This document shows positions 24,301 to 33,071 of a stretch of 64,000 bases of DNA, piece by piece (within the stretch, counting starts at the first letter, position 1; every line of letters begins with the position of its first letter). Below the pieces are notes generated by a model, which had not been told where the DNA came from, did not search any database, and worked only from the letters and a program-made list of their open reading frames with translations. The DNA is taken from positions 1 through 64,000 of the forward strand of contig CAXIUP010000146.1 in assembly GCA_964035015.1 (NCBI GenBank). Reading direction: 5' to 3'. Both the position numbers and the translations under genes were made by a program. The stretch comes from Corallium rubrum. Its lineage: Eukaryota > Cnidaria > Anthozoa > Scleralcyonacea > Coralliidae.

Positions 24301-27300
24301 GCATACTAAAGGGGGCCTTCATAATTTATGAGGTGGGGACTGGGGACATTATGAAGACTTCGTGGAGGTGGTCAGGGATTTTGACCAGATCATTTTAGAG
24401 GGGTCAATTCATTCAAAATATTTTTAAGAGTCAAGTGGAAGCAAGCCAAGTTTGCTAGTTACATTATATATTTTATTTCTATATAGAATTAGGAATTAAT
24501 TAGTATGTCCTAGTCTGTGGTTTGAAAAGGGGTTCACTGGAAAAATATCAGGTTTGGAAAAAAAATCATATTTCATCAAAATACCCCCAATCATTAATTA
24601 TGTATGCTTACTAACAACTATTTTAGTAATAAAGAAATGTCAGGTCATTTTTTGTAGCTGCCTAGCATCAGTTTACAAATGCACTGTTTCTTTCCGTGCA
24701 CCGTGTTTGAAACAGAAATGGTTCTACTTATAGCTACATGTAGAAATCTCAGGTTTGTGCAATTTCACATAAGTGGCAATACATATTTAGTGCAGCTCTC
24801 CAGTTTGTGGGTGAGGGAATGGCAAGTTGTTCAATAGCCATCTGAAAATATTCTTGGAAAATGTTGTCTTCGTCACTATATTGATGGCAGTATGTTGACA
24901 TGTCTTGAAAATCCTCTTCATCAACAGGTTGAATATGGTCAGTTGCACCACAACACTCAGGAAGGAAGTACAGCTCATTTGGTCGACCAGCAATAGTGTC
25001 AAACCTTGATCTCCGTATATAATGAGTATTCCAGTGATTCTGTACCATATTTAAATCAGCTTGTATTAGATCTGAGAAGCAGAACCATAAACACTCTTTT
25101 TGTAAATCATCAGCTGTATTTAACTGCCCTTGGTCAATGAGGTCCTTAAAAAAGTTGATCCACCAGTTAGATCTATTTTTCCGGAAAAATGACCACCAAG
25201 CTTCTATGCGCTGATTGGCAGGTGATGACCCATATCTATGTGCTTTAGCCCCAGCTAAATCATCTTCTGACGAACTGCGCAAAAAGGCTTGTATGGCAGC
25301 CATATTAACATTCTCGGTTCCATTATCAGTTCTTAATAATGTTGGGCAGCCACCATACTTTGCAATGGCATCTGGAAAATGTTGCCCGGTAACTGCTGGG
25401 TCACTATTTGTCCTAGATACCTTTAACCACAAGATTTTCCTGCTGTACCCGTCGATGCAACCATGTACTGGGAATCCATATGGTTTTAATTTGTCATAAC
25501 CATGGACGTGCCATACATAATTGGGTCCCGGTGATCTATATGTTCTTCGCCGAAGGGTTCGTGCTTGTCTTTCTCTAACCCCTTCAGGGTCTAATTCCTT
25601 TACAATAAGTCGAACAGTTTCCCTGGGCACCTGCATTCCTTCAAGCTTTAAAGTATGCCAGACCGAACGATAACCACCCGAGTTTCCTGGACCATCTAAT
25701 TCCCGTCGGATCCTATCACGGAGAAGCTCCATGTTTACTTCGTTGTTTCTTCTTTGTAAACCGAGAGAATTAAGTTTAGTTTTTAGAGTACGAAGAGACA
25801 TATGAATGCCATGATACTTAGACAGGAATAGCAGCATTTTTTGGTAGACAAAGCCTTGTCTGAAATAACGCATGATCAATTCCTCACACGATGTTTCGTT
25901 GCCAAGGAAAACCGGTTCCACATCTTCTGCTGGTTCATTTGTTGTATTTGGTAACTCGCCTCCACAAGAAGTACAAAACCTAAATAAATCTTCCACAACT
26001 ACACCACAAAAAGGACAAAACATTACCGTATTTATAGTGGACTTTAGATGTTCTCGAGTAGGAAACGATACGTTTTCGCGCCCGCGCTGTCAGTGTCCTG
26101 CGGCAATTTTTTTGCATTGACAAAACTTTGTTTTTGCGTTGATCGATAATGTTTTTGCATTGTAATTGTAAATATGTATTTTGCATCATGAATACTTTTA
26201 TTTTGTATCGAATAATTTTGTTTTGTATTGAAAAAAGTTTTAGTGTTTTATAAAGTTTTTTATTGCACTAAACATTTGTTTTGTGCATTGCACTTGTGGG
26301 CCACCGTACCTTTGGGGCTAATGAGTCCACCTTACTGTACACATGCACAGTTAACAGACAGCATCACCTGAGAGTGTGAGGTCCGAAACTTGGGTCACTG
26401 TAGGAGCCAGTGGTGGCTGGAACAGCTGGTTCAGCTCTCTTTCTGTTGGTCATTGCATGTCTCTTTGGAGGGGGGTGGCTAACAGTAACCAGAACAAAAC
26501 TTCCTAAGCAAATTAGATGTCATGTGCCTGAAATCTCAACCATTTGCCAGATGGCAAGTATTATTCATATTTAGTGTAAAAATAGTGTCTAAAATAAGTA
26601 CTCAGTAGAAGTTCCATAATTTAATTTCAATCAGGTCGAAATAGAAAGTAACCACGAAGCAGAGGGTAGCACCAGATTTGAGAAAAAAAATGAATATAGA
26701 ATATAGTGTGTAAGATACCTTCATAGTATAAGGCTTGGACAAAATCTGAAAAATACTTTAGAATGTCTTCCTCTTTTGATTTTAGCAACTGTTCTTTGCT
26801 GAAATGAACAACCAGTCTCTGCAGAAAGTCATCTACTGTCATATCAAAGCAAGAGGACGCTGTGAAGACAGGTTCGAACACTGATGGATGTTTTCGAATT
26901 TCACTTAACAAACCACACAGCTGCAGGCCTTCTTCTATCTCTTTTAACATTGCTATCTTTGGTGCAATGGCATCTTTTATACAAATACATCTAAACATTG
27001 CAGTAAGGTAAAAAAAGGTAAATGTTGTCTCTGATTCAATGCTAAGATTCATGTGTAACAAAATATACATTCACTGATATTACATAATTAATTATTTGTA
27101 ACACTTAAGTACTTTAACAAAGTTATAATATTTTTGTTAAACATGGTTGTTCAGTAAAAAATTTCTAACTCAGCAAGTCCAAGTCCACCTGCTCTCATCC
27201 CATTGGGGGACCATTCCCCCTGGCCCTTCTCCACGTAGTTTATATACAAGTAATGAAAATTAAAAGACAATCTACCTTAACAGGGAATCTTTGTTCTTCA

Positions 27301-30098
27301 TAGTTTCCCTAGTAGGGATCCGTCTGTATCCAATTGCATCCAACTCAGTCATGACCTCATCCTGCACCAGAATTTCCTGCAGTTCTGAATCTGAACTCGC
27401 ACCTGAAATCTTTTAAGATGACAAATAAGCAATTCCAAAGTCATTTAATTTCATTAGACTAGGCAGGAATTTAGCCCATGCACCCCATCACTACATTGTA
27501 CAGTGTATTAACTTTTGACAAGTTGTCATTCAATTTATAACACAAGTACAGGAGGGAAAGAACATTGGGGCAAGCCTGATTTTTTCTCTCTTATACAATA
27601 GGTTTGAAAAGCATTTTGGAAGTTGTACAAAGCATGCAATGCAAGTATATGGCATAACATAAAGTACAGTATCCAGAATACTGTGAATTCTTACCTTCTC
27701 AGCCATATGCCTACAAGAATCACTTCTGATGTCTTCAACACTGATGGAAACCATATCAAGACCTCCAGAGAGGTACTGATAAACCCAACCAGCAAGGAAA
27801 TTAGGTGCTGGACCACCTTGTATGACACTGGATGCCATTATCTGACCTGCAATCTTGAAGTGTCCCTCAGTCAAGGACATTGTGCTATTGACTGGAGCAC
27901 CATCACTGAATAAGCGAATTTCCATCTGCTTTAGCGCTTCTAAAAATATTGAAAATTGACACGACTTAGTTAATAATACATTTTTAAAAAATGAATATGG
28001 TTTTAACATACATTCATGATCACATCATAAATACTTTAATAATTATATACAGTATTCATAAAATATTAATAATATTCATCATAAATATTTTTAAATATAT
28101 ATTGTAGTCTGCACCACTTACTATTTTTTTAATTATTATTTTTTTAATTATTATTTTTTTAATTATTATCTTTTTAATTATTATTTTGTTAATTATTATT
28201 TTTAATTTAATATTATCATAATTTATTTTTAATTTAGGAGGGGGTGCATAAGCGAGTGCTTGCTCTATAGTGTTCGAAAAAGCATGGAAATTTCCATCAA
28301 AATGATAACACTGGTCATTTTTTTGCCTTTCTTAGGGGGGTGCTGGAGACTTCATGGGGTGTGCACCCCAAGTAAATCTGCCTATGAATTTTGTTGGTTA
28401 TTATTTGAAAATTGCTCTTGAAAGCAAGATTTTGGGAAAGTAACAAGTTATCGTGCAGCTGCTCAGTGCTCTTTACAAGGCAGATCAGCCCTGGCAAGCA
28501 GCTGATTTTTCTCATCTAAATGCACAAGTAAAAACTAGCCCTAAGAGGGCTAGCTAGCCCTTCAGGTAGGACTCAGGTAAACATCTCCAAAGACTCCCAC
28601 CTGAATCTTCACTTATGACAATATCCAATATTCAGAATAATATTTCAGAGCTAGTAATAGCAGACACATATTTAATCTACATTTACCAGGCTTCTGAAAA
28701 ATGTTAGCTACAAAGTGTAAGTCTACAAGTAATTGCAAAGATAGTTTAGAAACAACGTTGTTTTTACATACCACAGAAAAATTCTCTTTTTGGTCCTCCA
28801 CCATCAACAGCAGGCTCCCCAACGAAGGTGACTTTAAGGGAATTCTCAGGTTTGAACCACTTCCTATGCTTACTTGCTTCCACATAATCTTCCCAGAGAA
28901 GTTTGCGGCGGACATAGATTGAACTTCTTGCTTGTCCGACCTTCTCCTGTAGAGATTCTAGACATTCTTTCAGACTTGTTAGGCCACTGTTTGGACTTTC
29001 TTCAACAGAAGTTGAATTTTCTTCATCTCCATCCGATATCACTTCATATGGAAATTCCATCAATATATTTCCATATGTTTGCCTACTGAATGAAATACCT
29101 TCAGCAGCTTCAGCACACCCATCTGCATGTTCGGCAATTTCTGTGCTTGGAAAATTGGTATTACATGTTGGGCAATTGACTTCAGTGACGATCGGACTAC
29201 TCCTGATACTGGGACCATGAGTGCTCAAACTACCACTGCGTCCTTGCACTATATTTTTCGTAATGCTTTCAGTACCAGTGCCAGTGCCCATCTCATTCTT
29301 TCCGAATGCAGAAATGAGCAAAATATCATCATCGCTTTCCATTGGAAATTTTTCTTCCTTATCACTATCCCAGTTGGAGCTGTCATCACTTGCGTCTTGT
29401 TGGGAGAGTTTCAGGCTAATCGCAGAAACAGCACGGATATACACCGGTCCTTGCTTGTTAAGGTATTTCAAGACTTTACCGTTATAGTTCTCACAGGCTG
29501 GGTCCATAATTTTATTCCCAACAGCTCTCATGAACTTGAACTTTGGTTCGGGGAGATCTTTGAAATTTTCGTTAAATGCCGTGATCATCTTCCTTCGTAT
29601 TTCCTCCTCGGTGTCGGCGTCCCGAATTTCAAATGCAGAAATAACACACCCATGCGTATATAGCTCTTCGCGTTTTGAACCACGCGGTACGTCCTCCATT
29701 TTGGGTGATGGAAAAAGCACGACATCTCGCAACACAGGTTTATCGTTTGATGTTGACTTCTCCTCCCCACTTGCCTGCCGCTTCCGTTTTTGGCCTTTGC
29801 TTTCATTCTTCTTACCTTTTTTAGGCTTGTAGTTGGTCGATGGGTGAAAATTGCGAATACTTGGAACATAATTTCTGTCTGGCACATTTTGATTTTCGGT
29901 TTGACTAGTTTCACCCCTGGCACTGCCACTGAACTGTGTGCACGCACGTGCGGAATTTACGCTGGGATAAAGGCGCCCAATTTGTTCCTCGACCGACTGG
30001 CTATTTGCTCTATTCGCATTTTCATTATTAAGGTGATCTCCATTGTCTCTTAAATTTTGCACGGCATTAATCAAACGATTCATAAGTTCTTCCGCCAT
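9377..30098 (-). CDS. Element A HECT E3 ubiquitin ligase with UBZ-like finger
   Basis: Five predicted exons on the minus strand (30098-28772, 27939-27695, 27409-27276, 26990-26719, 9636-9377), all GT..AG and all phase-consistent, total 2,238 nt or 745 aa. Order: Lys/Arg-rich low-complexity N-terminus, a ~100-aa domain (~130-240) shared with element C, a C2HC ubiquitin-binding-type finger 'CPTC...EHADGC' (~308-327), then HECT from 'VTFVGEPAVDGGGPKREFF' (~423). The catalytic Cys is in 'SSTCALVLTLP' (~711), 34 residues from the end, as normal for HECT ligases. It should transfer ubiquitin from an E2 via that Cys. The substrate is unknown. Element B sits in the last intron (26718-9637, ~17 kb) without touching an exon. 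The start at 30098 (MAEELM) is preferred over an in-frame upstream ATG at 30161 within the TIR. Confidence 0.85.
9718..9951 (+). repeat. Element B left TIR (~234 bp)
   Basis: Matches the reverse complement of 26076-26308 almost base for base. It contains several 'caatgcaaaa'-type short repeats. It ends before the HECT start codon at 10072. Confidence 0.9.
10072..23892 (+). CDS. Element B HECT E3 ubiquitin ligase with N-terminal zinc ribbon
   Basis: Predicted exons 10072-10871, about 11320-11681, 12288-12508, 22206-22403, 22731-22920 and 23585-23892 give about 692 aa with consistent phases. The exon 2 acceptor is uncertain (11309 or 11320; only 11320 keeps phase). It opens with a CX2C...CX2C zinc ribbon (CCNCGGQL...FCPSCG, ~3-23), then a basic stretch (~85-95) and a ~100-aa domain of unknown fold (~100-200). 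HECT starts at 'DLGGPRREFF' in exon 2 and continues with 'ATMVVQGGEIP'. The catalytic Cys is in 'SSQTCSNMLYL' (~657), 35 residues from the end. Unlike A and C it has no UBZ-like finger. Intron 3 has swollen to 9.7 kb through the 12516-21367 insertion, 8 bp past the donor. Confidence 0.8.
10894..11130. repeat. two palindromic repeats in intron 1 of the B HECT gene
   Basis: 10894-10996 is an imperfect palindrome built from 'acaacacgag / cgagtgttgt' arms with an inner 'atcacgagccgaaggcgagtgat' core. 11041-11125 is a second one with arms gatgctaatt...tagtgg. Both look like MITE-type insertions but no target duplication is clear. Confidence 0.55.
11870..12050. mobile_element. foldback MITE in intron 2 of the B HECT gene
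   Basis: Arms of about 75 bp (11870-11945 and 11970-12050) pair through 'ttaaaggtgctatccac' and 'gctagcctgtgtacag', with a ~25-bp loop. No convincing target duplication, so the superfamily is open. Confidence 0.6.
12781..17957. repeat. 5.2-kb graded hexamer/octamer satellite
   Basis: Blocks in order: (gtgttt)n to ~12834, (gtgtct)n to ~16276, a mixed gtgtctgc zone to ~16378, (gtgtcggc)n to ~17520, (gtgcccgc)n to ~17611, and again (gtgttt)n to the end. Each block differs from the next by one or two changes, as in stepwise expansion of mutated units. All frames are open by composition only, so no protein is called. Confidence 0.97.
19058..20050. mobile_element. Mutator-like foldback element
   Basis: Inverted arms of ~300 bp (19058-19362, 19754-20050) begin gagtttgggttttggtcgag and are flanked by a 9-bp duplication tattttatt (19049-19057, 20051-20059). 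Long TIRs with a 9-bp duplication and a G start fit non-autonomous Mutator-like elements. Each arm carries ggtcgagg(g)t-type short repeats at its outer end. The loop holds another palindrome. Confidence 0.82.
19374..19680. mobile_element. small palindromic insertion in the foldback loop
   Basis: tcacttacaaaaatagcgcg near 19379 is perfectly inverted at 19655-19680, enclosing ~250 bp. Flanks TTAT/ATAA are themselves palindromic, so the exact target duplication cannot be fixed. No ORF of substance. Confidence 0.55.
20165..20395 (-). pseudogene. Tc1/mariner-type transposase fragment, HTH part only
   Basis: 76 codons from an ATG at 20395. 'SRNTVARWYKKFRANGSL' followed by 'GSGRPSL' is the classic Tc1/mariner DNA-binding helix-turn-helix plus linker. 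The frame then stops, and no DDE/D domain is found downstream, where the Mutator-like foldback lies. It fits the TA-target element that surrounds it and is a dead remnant. Confidence 0.7.
23893..24748. other. shared 3' region of the two element B genes
   Basis: Non-coding stretch between the convergent HECT and transposase stops. AT-rich, with a short gggggcc...ggtggggac patch at ~24310-24400 that may be a worn MITE end. No RNA gene seen. Confidence 0.5.
24749..26023 (-). CDS. Element B transposase, integrase-like, with zinc ribbon; first catalytic Asp apparently lost
   Basis: Single-exon 424-aa frame whose ATG lies ~50 bp inside the right TIR. An N-terminal zinc ribbon (CPFCG...CTSCG, ~3-23) resembles that of the HECT protein on the same element. 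A helical DNA-binding region (~45-150) precedes the core. The second Asp is in 'RTDNGTEN' and the Glu in 'NQRIEAWW', 41 residues later. The motif aligned to 'WHLDG' of element A reads 'WHVHG': His174 (codon 25504-25502, cat) replaces the expected first Asp, a one-base G-to-C change from gat. If that alignment is right the enzyme is catalytically dead although the frame is open. An Asp three residues on could be an alternative but is out of register. Confidence 0.82.
   Translation of the reverse strand: MFCPFCGVVVEDLFRFCTSCGGELPNTTNEPAEDVEPVFLGNETSCEELIMRYFRQGFVYQKMLLFLSKYHGIHMSLRTLKTKLNSLGLQRRNNEVNMELLRDRIRRELDGPGNSGGYRSVWHTLKLEGMQVPRETVRLIVKELDPEGVRERQARTLRRRTYRSPGPNYVWHVHGYDKLKPYGFPVHGCIDGYSRKILWLKVSRTNSDPAVTGQHFPDAIAKYGGCPTLLRTDNGTENVNMAAIQAFLRSSSEDDLAGAKAHRYGSSPANQRIEAWWSFFRKNRSNWWINFFKDLIDQGQLNTADDLQKECLWFCFSDLIQADLNMVQNHWNTHYIRRSRFDTIAGRPNELYFLPECCGATDHIQPVDEEDFQDMSTYCHQYSDEDNIFQEYFQMAIEQLAIPSPTNWRAALNMYCHLCEIAQT
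26076..26308 (-). repeat. Element B right TIR (~233 bp)
   Basis: Inverted copy of 9718-9951, followed by the cctttg duplication. The 26315-26718 stretch after it is intron 4 of element A's HECT gene and holds no other feature. Confidence 0.9.
28118..28220. repeat. AT minisatellite in intron 1 of the A HECT gene
   Basis: About five to six copies of a ~17-bp unit of the form ttttttaattattatt. A G-rich patch at 28230-28370 downstream resembles a MITE end without a partner. Confidence 0.8.
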
Positions 30099-30147
30099 TC
30101 CGATACGATATGTACTAAAAATTTCAATATATACACATCGCAACATA

Positions 30148-30436
30148 TGGTCAGCGGTCAACTTTCATGCGCCCGCGATATATTGAGCCCGCGATCAGTT
30201 GTGATTTTCAGAATAGTTTTATTTTTTCGAAGAAGTCTTGTTATCGAAGAAGTCTTATTATCGAAGAAGTCTTATTTTCGAAGAAGTCTTTTTTTTTTGC
30301 AAGATGTGTTTTATTTTCTTTTGAAAGTTGTATGCGCGTATGTTTACAAGTTTGATTTTCTCGAACAAGTCTTGTATATTGTGCGAAGTATTATGTTTCA
30401 GCTCCAAAGTATTTTTGTCCCGTCTGGCGCGCCATA
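30148..30436 (-). repeat. Element A right TIR (~289 bp)
   Basis: Inverted copy of 5943-6216 with four rather than three copies of the ~17-bp gaagtctt unit. The HECT start codon lies 50 bp inside it. Confidence 0.9.
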
Positions 30437-30900
30437 CTATTTGGTCATAACTGGCACAAAACTATGCATAAATATGTTTCACGAGGAATGTTTAAGATAA
30501 GCAATCAACCAATGAAAATGCCGAATCCAACAGCCGATATGTCAGAACCTTTTCCCACCTTACCAATTTCAAAAAGGCCCTGAAGAACGAGGTTGAGCGG
30601 TGTGTTGTGCCCAGACTTTTTTCACTTGGTGGGTGTTTTCTGATTCATTAAAGTTGCCATGTTTTCTCAAAGGTAAATAGGAATGTAGCATCAATATGTA
30701 CAATTCAGTCATTGAATTTTCTTTCTCAATACATTGTCATTCATTACATTATACCGTTATGCTTTTTGGTTATTTTATGCTATAGAGAAAGATTGGCAAA
30801 CATTATTTACCATGTGCAAAAATTAATGCTGAGAAAAAGTGCCCTTTTTATAAGGCTGCCCCCACTGCCTTAAGTAGCTTCCGGCGCCCCTGATCCCAAC

Positions 30901-32329
30901 CCCTGAGATACTGTATAACTTGAGACATAATTCATTAAAAAATGTCTTCATGCAACATAAGATGTCAATTGAATTGAAGGAAACTTGAATTTCATTAACA
31001 ATTTAAATAAATACTTTATATCCTGTGTGCCAAGGCTCTGGTCCAAACAACTCATGGAGCCAGTTGAAAATTTCACCTCTATATATATTAACCTTATTCG
31101 TAAATGGCTTGTTAAATCAATATTCTTTTGCATGCATATAAATTAGCTTTTATAAACCCCATTTTCATGTAAGAAATTAAAAAAAAATACTTCAAAATGA
31201 GGTCATTCAAATTTTCCTTGGCGCCATCAATGGGTATAGATTCCATACCAGAGTAATTATGTATTCTTTAAAATACTTGAACTTATTAAAATGACAGAAA
31301 GTACATATATTATATCATATATCACATATCACAATAATCACATACCATATCATATATTACAAATATGTGATATATCAACAGGGGCGTAGCGTGCTGGAGG
31401 TGTGTTGGGTGTGACCCCCCCCTTTTTTTTTGAAAACTTGTTGGGAAAACAGAGATTTTGTAGAGAAAAACGTGATTTCTCAGTAAATTGATGGGAAATT
31501 GATGGGAAATTGGGAAATTCGTGATTCCTCTAGATTACTACAAGCATTTTACTAAATTTGCACCACGATTCTTAATAAAATCAAATCTTTAGAGTCTTAA
31601 ATCTTATTACTCTTACAAATTCTTAATTTGTTCTTCATTGAGGCGTCTGTTGTCTTCGTAGAGTTTTTGCCACTCCTTGGATTGAAATTGTGGTCGCCAT
31701 TTTGAAAAATCCGAGTACAAAAATCCGAATCCCGGTGATTGTTCTGAAGATGACTCGGACCTAGTACCTCGCGGTCACCTCAACTGCGAGTATCCCATCT
31801 AGCCACGACCGGTTCAAAGCCCCGCGCAAAAATTTTCATTATTTATAAAATTTTCATTATTTGCTGAAAGATTCAGGTATTTTAACATAAAACTGGTATA
31901 ATCAGCCAAATCAGGTTATAATACAAAATTAACGTGTATAAAAAGTTAAAAGTATCACTTCGAAAGATTTGGTAGATTTTTTTGCATCAACGCATACCAA
32001 ATGTAATATTGAACGTGGGCGCAGAAATGGTGTTTACACGTGTTTTATAACTGATGGCGTTCGTTCGTGCCAGTCGTGGATATTTTTTGTTGAAATATTT
32101 ATAATACAAGCTTCAATTCCATTTATAAAAAGGTATGTTTTCTAAATTTGTGTATAGAAGACTGTTTATATTAATGCACTTTTATATATGCAACATAAAT
32201 ATATTAAATTTGAATTTTGTTTTGTTCAGGTTAATAATTTGAATATTTAATATGTTGAAATTATAAAATGGCTTTGTCTCAAGTTCAAGTGGCAGTACGT
32301 ATTTGTGAATCGAACCGTATATTATTGCC
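30901..32329. other. non-coding region with one solo hAT-like end
   Basis: A CAGGGGCGTAGC start at ~31381 followed by a C-run looks like a hAT left end, but no matching right end is in the window. 31740-31815 has a degenerate tRNA-like stretch with ggttcaaagcc. An ATG frame at 32268 overlaps the start of the next gene in another frame. Nothing else recognised. Confidence 0.5.
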
Positions 32330-33071
32330 ATGGAGATTCGTGCAGCTGAATCATGGTACAACCAGTTATGGGCCGATATCGTTCAAGAGAAACATGGAAA
32401 GTTTGATTTTATTGACTTAAAATGCAAACCTACGAGCTACAGCTTCCAAGAAGCAACTACATTTCCATCTTTTAATATGTCAAAACAAAATGGAATTAAA
32501 GGTGATGCACAAAGTGATATATTGGAGATCGTTAATTTCTTTAACATGAGATATTTTTCGATGAGCATTAAACATGATGATAACTGTGAAGTATGCTGTG
32601 CTGTTGCTGGTGAAACTGTAAATCCACGTCCTACAGTTGATGCCTTTAAATTGATGATGACTGCTGCTAAAGATGCTGCTGCAGCAGACGTACCTCAAGT
32701 GTGTCAAGATCCTAAAAATAGCCTTGATAAATTGAAGAATACAATTCTTAGATACCTCCAAGGAAAGAACTGTGTTTTCCCTGCCAATTGTGGAAAAGCA
32801 GCCAACATGTTTGTTAACAAACTTTCTGACATTGTATATTATCTTGATGGTCAATATTGCAAGATTGAATTAGAAATAAACAAGGCAAACAATTTTCCAG
32901 ATGTTTTCAAGAGGACACTTAGTGGTTTTAATTGCCCAGAAAAGTCCAAGCATCGCAAACATCAAATCAGCAACCTCTCGGAGAAGAAGTTGGAGAGTCA
33001 TGCTATTGGCCTTAGAGAGGTTATGCATTCCCTACCATTCCTTGATAGTAATCCATGGGCAGAAGTTAAGC

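Larger units (their letters stand above)
9718..26308. mobile_element. Element B: second DDE-transposase + HECT-ligase transposon, nested in A
   Basis: Nearly identical ~235-bp TIRs begin tacggtggcccacaag and are flanked by a perfect 6-bp duplication cctttg (9712-9717, 26309-26314). Without the insertion at 12516-21367 it is about 7.7 kb, close to A. It has the same plan, inverted relative to A: HECT gene on +, transposase on -, convergent. Proteins are only distantly similar to those of A and C, so it is a different lineage. It lies inside the last intron of element A's HECT gene. Confidence 0.92.
5943..30436. mobile_element. Element A: DDE-transposase + HECT-ligase DNA transposon
   Basis: Long TIRs begin tatggcgcgccagacg at both ends and are flanked by a perfect 6-bp duplication ctattt (5937-5942, 30437-30442). 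Removing nested element B leaves about 7.9 kb. It carries two convergent genes: an integrase-like transposase on + (6255-8258) and a HECT E3 ligase on - (30098-9377). Both keep open frames across predicted introns, so A looks coding-competent. The 6-bp duplication and integrase-type transposase point to the IS3EU-like group. That assignment is from memory of family traits and needs a search. Confidence 0.9.
5768..30595. mobile_element. 'CAACCTCGTTCT' inverted-repeat element, second shell
   Basis: Imperfect terminal inverted repeats of about 45-50 bp: left caacctcgttctcagggc at 5768, right ending gaagaacgaggttg at 30595. Flanks agctgtgtc (5759-5767) and agcggtgtg (30596-30604) match at 7 of 9 positions, a possible worn 9-bp duplication. 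A related solo end (cctcgttcccagggc) occurs near 54172 inside element C. It is non-autonomous and the superfamily is undetermined. Confidence 0.65.
5523..30892. mobile_element. hAT-like element, outermost shell of a deep nest
   Basis: The left end begins CAGGGGTGCCGGAGC and the right end is its inverted partner ending GGCGCCCCTG. Both are flanked by a perfect 8-bp duplication atcccaac (5515-5522, 30893-30900). CAGGGG termini with an 8-bp duplication are the hAT signature. Its own sequence is only about 5523-5767 plus 30596-30892. Everything between arrived later. No hAT transposase is present, so this was a non-autonomous element of about half a kilobase. Confidence 0.88.

Noticed and set aside
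31740-31815. tRNA-like stretch with ggttcaaagcc
   Set aside because: The B-box resemblance is partial, no A box at the right distance, and no cloverleaf could be drawn.
31376-31900. Full hAT element starting CAGGGGCGTAGC
   Set aside because: No inverted right end or 8-bp duplication found in the window; only a solo end is noted.
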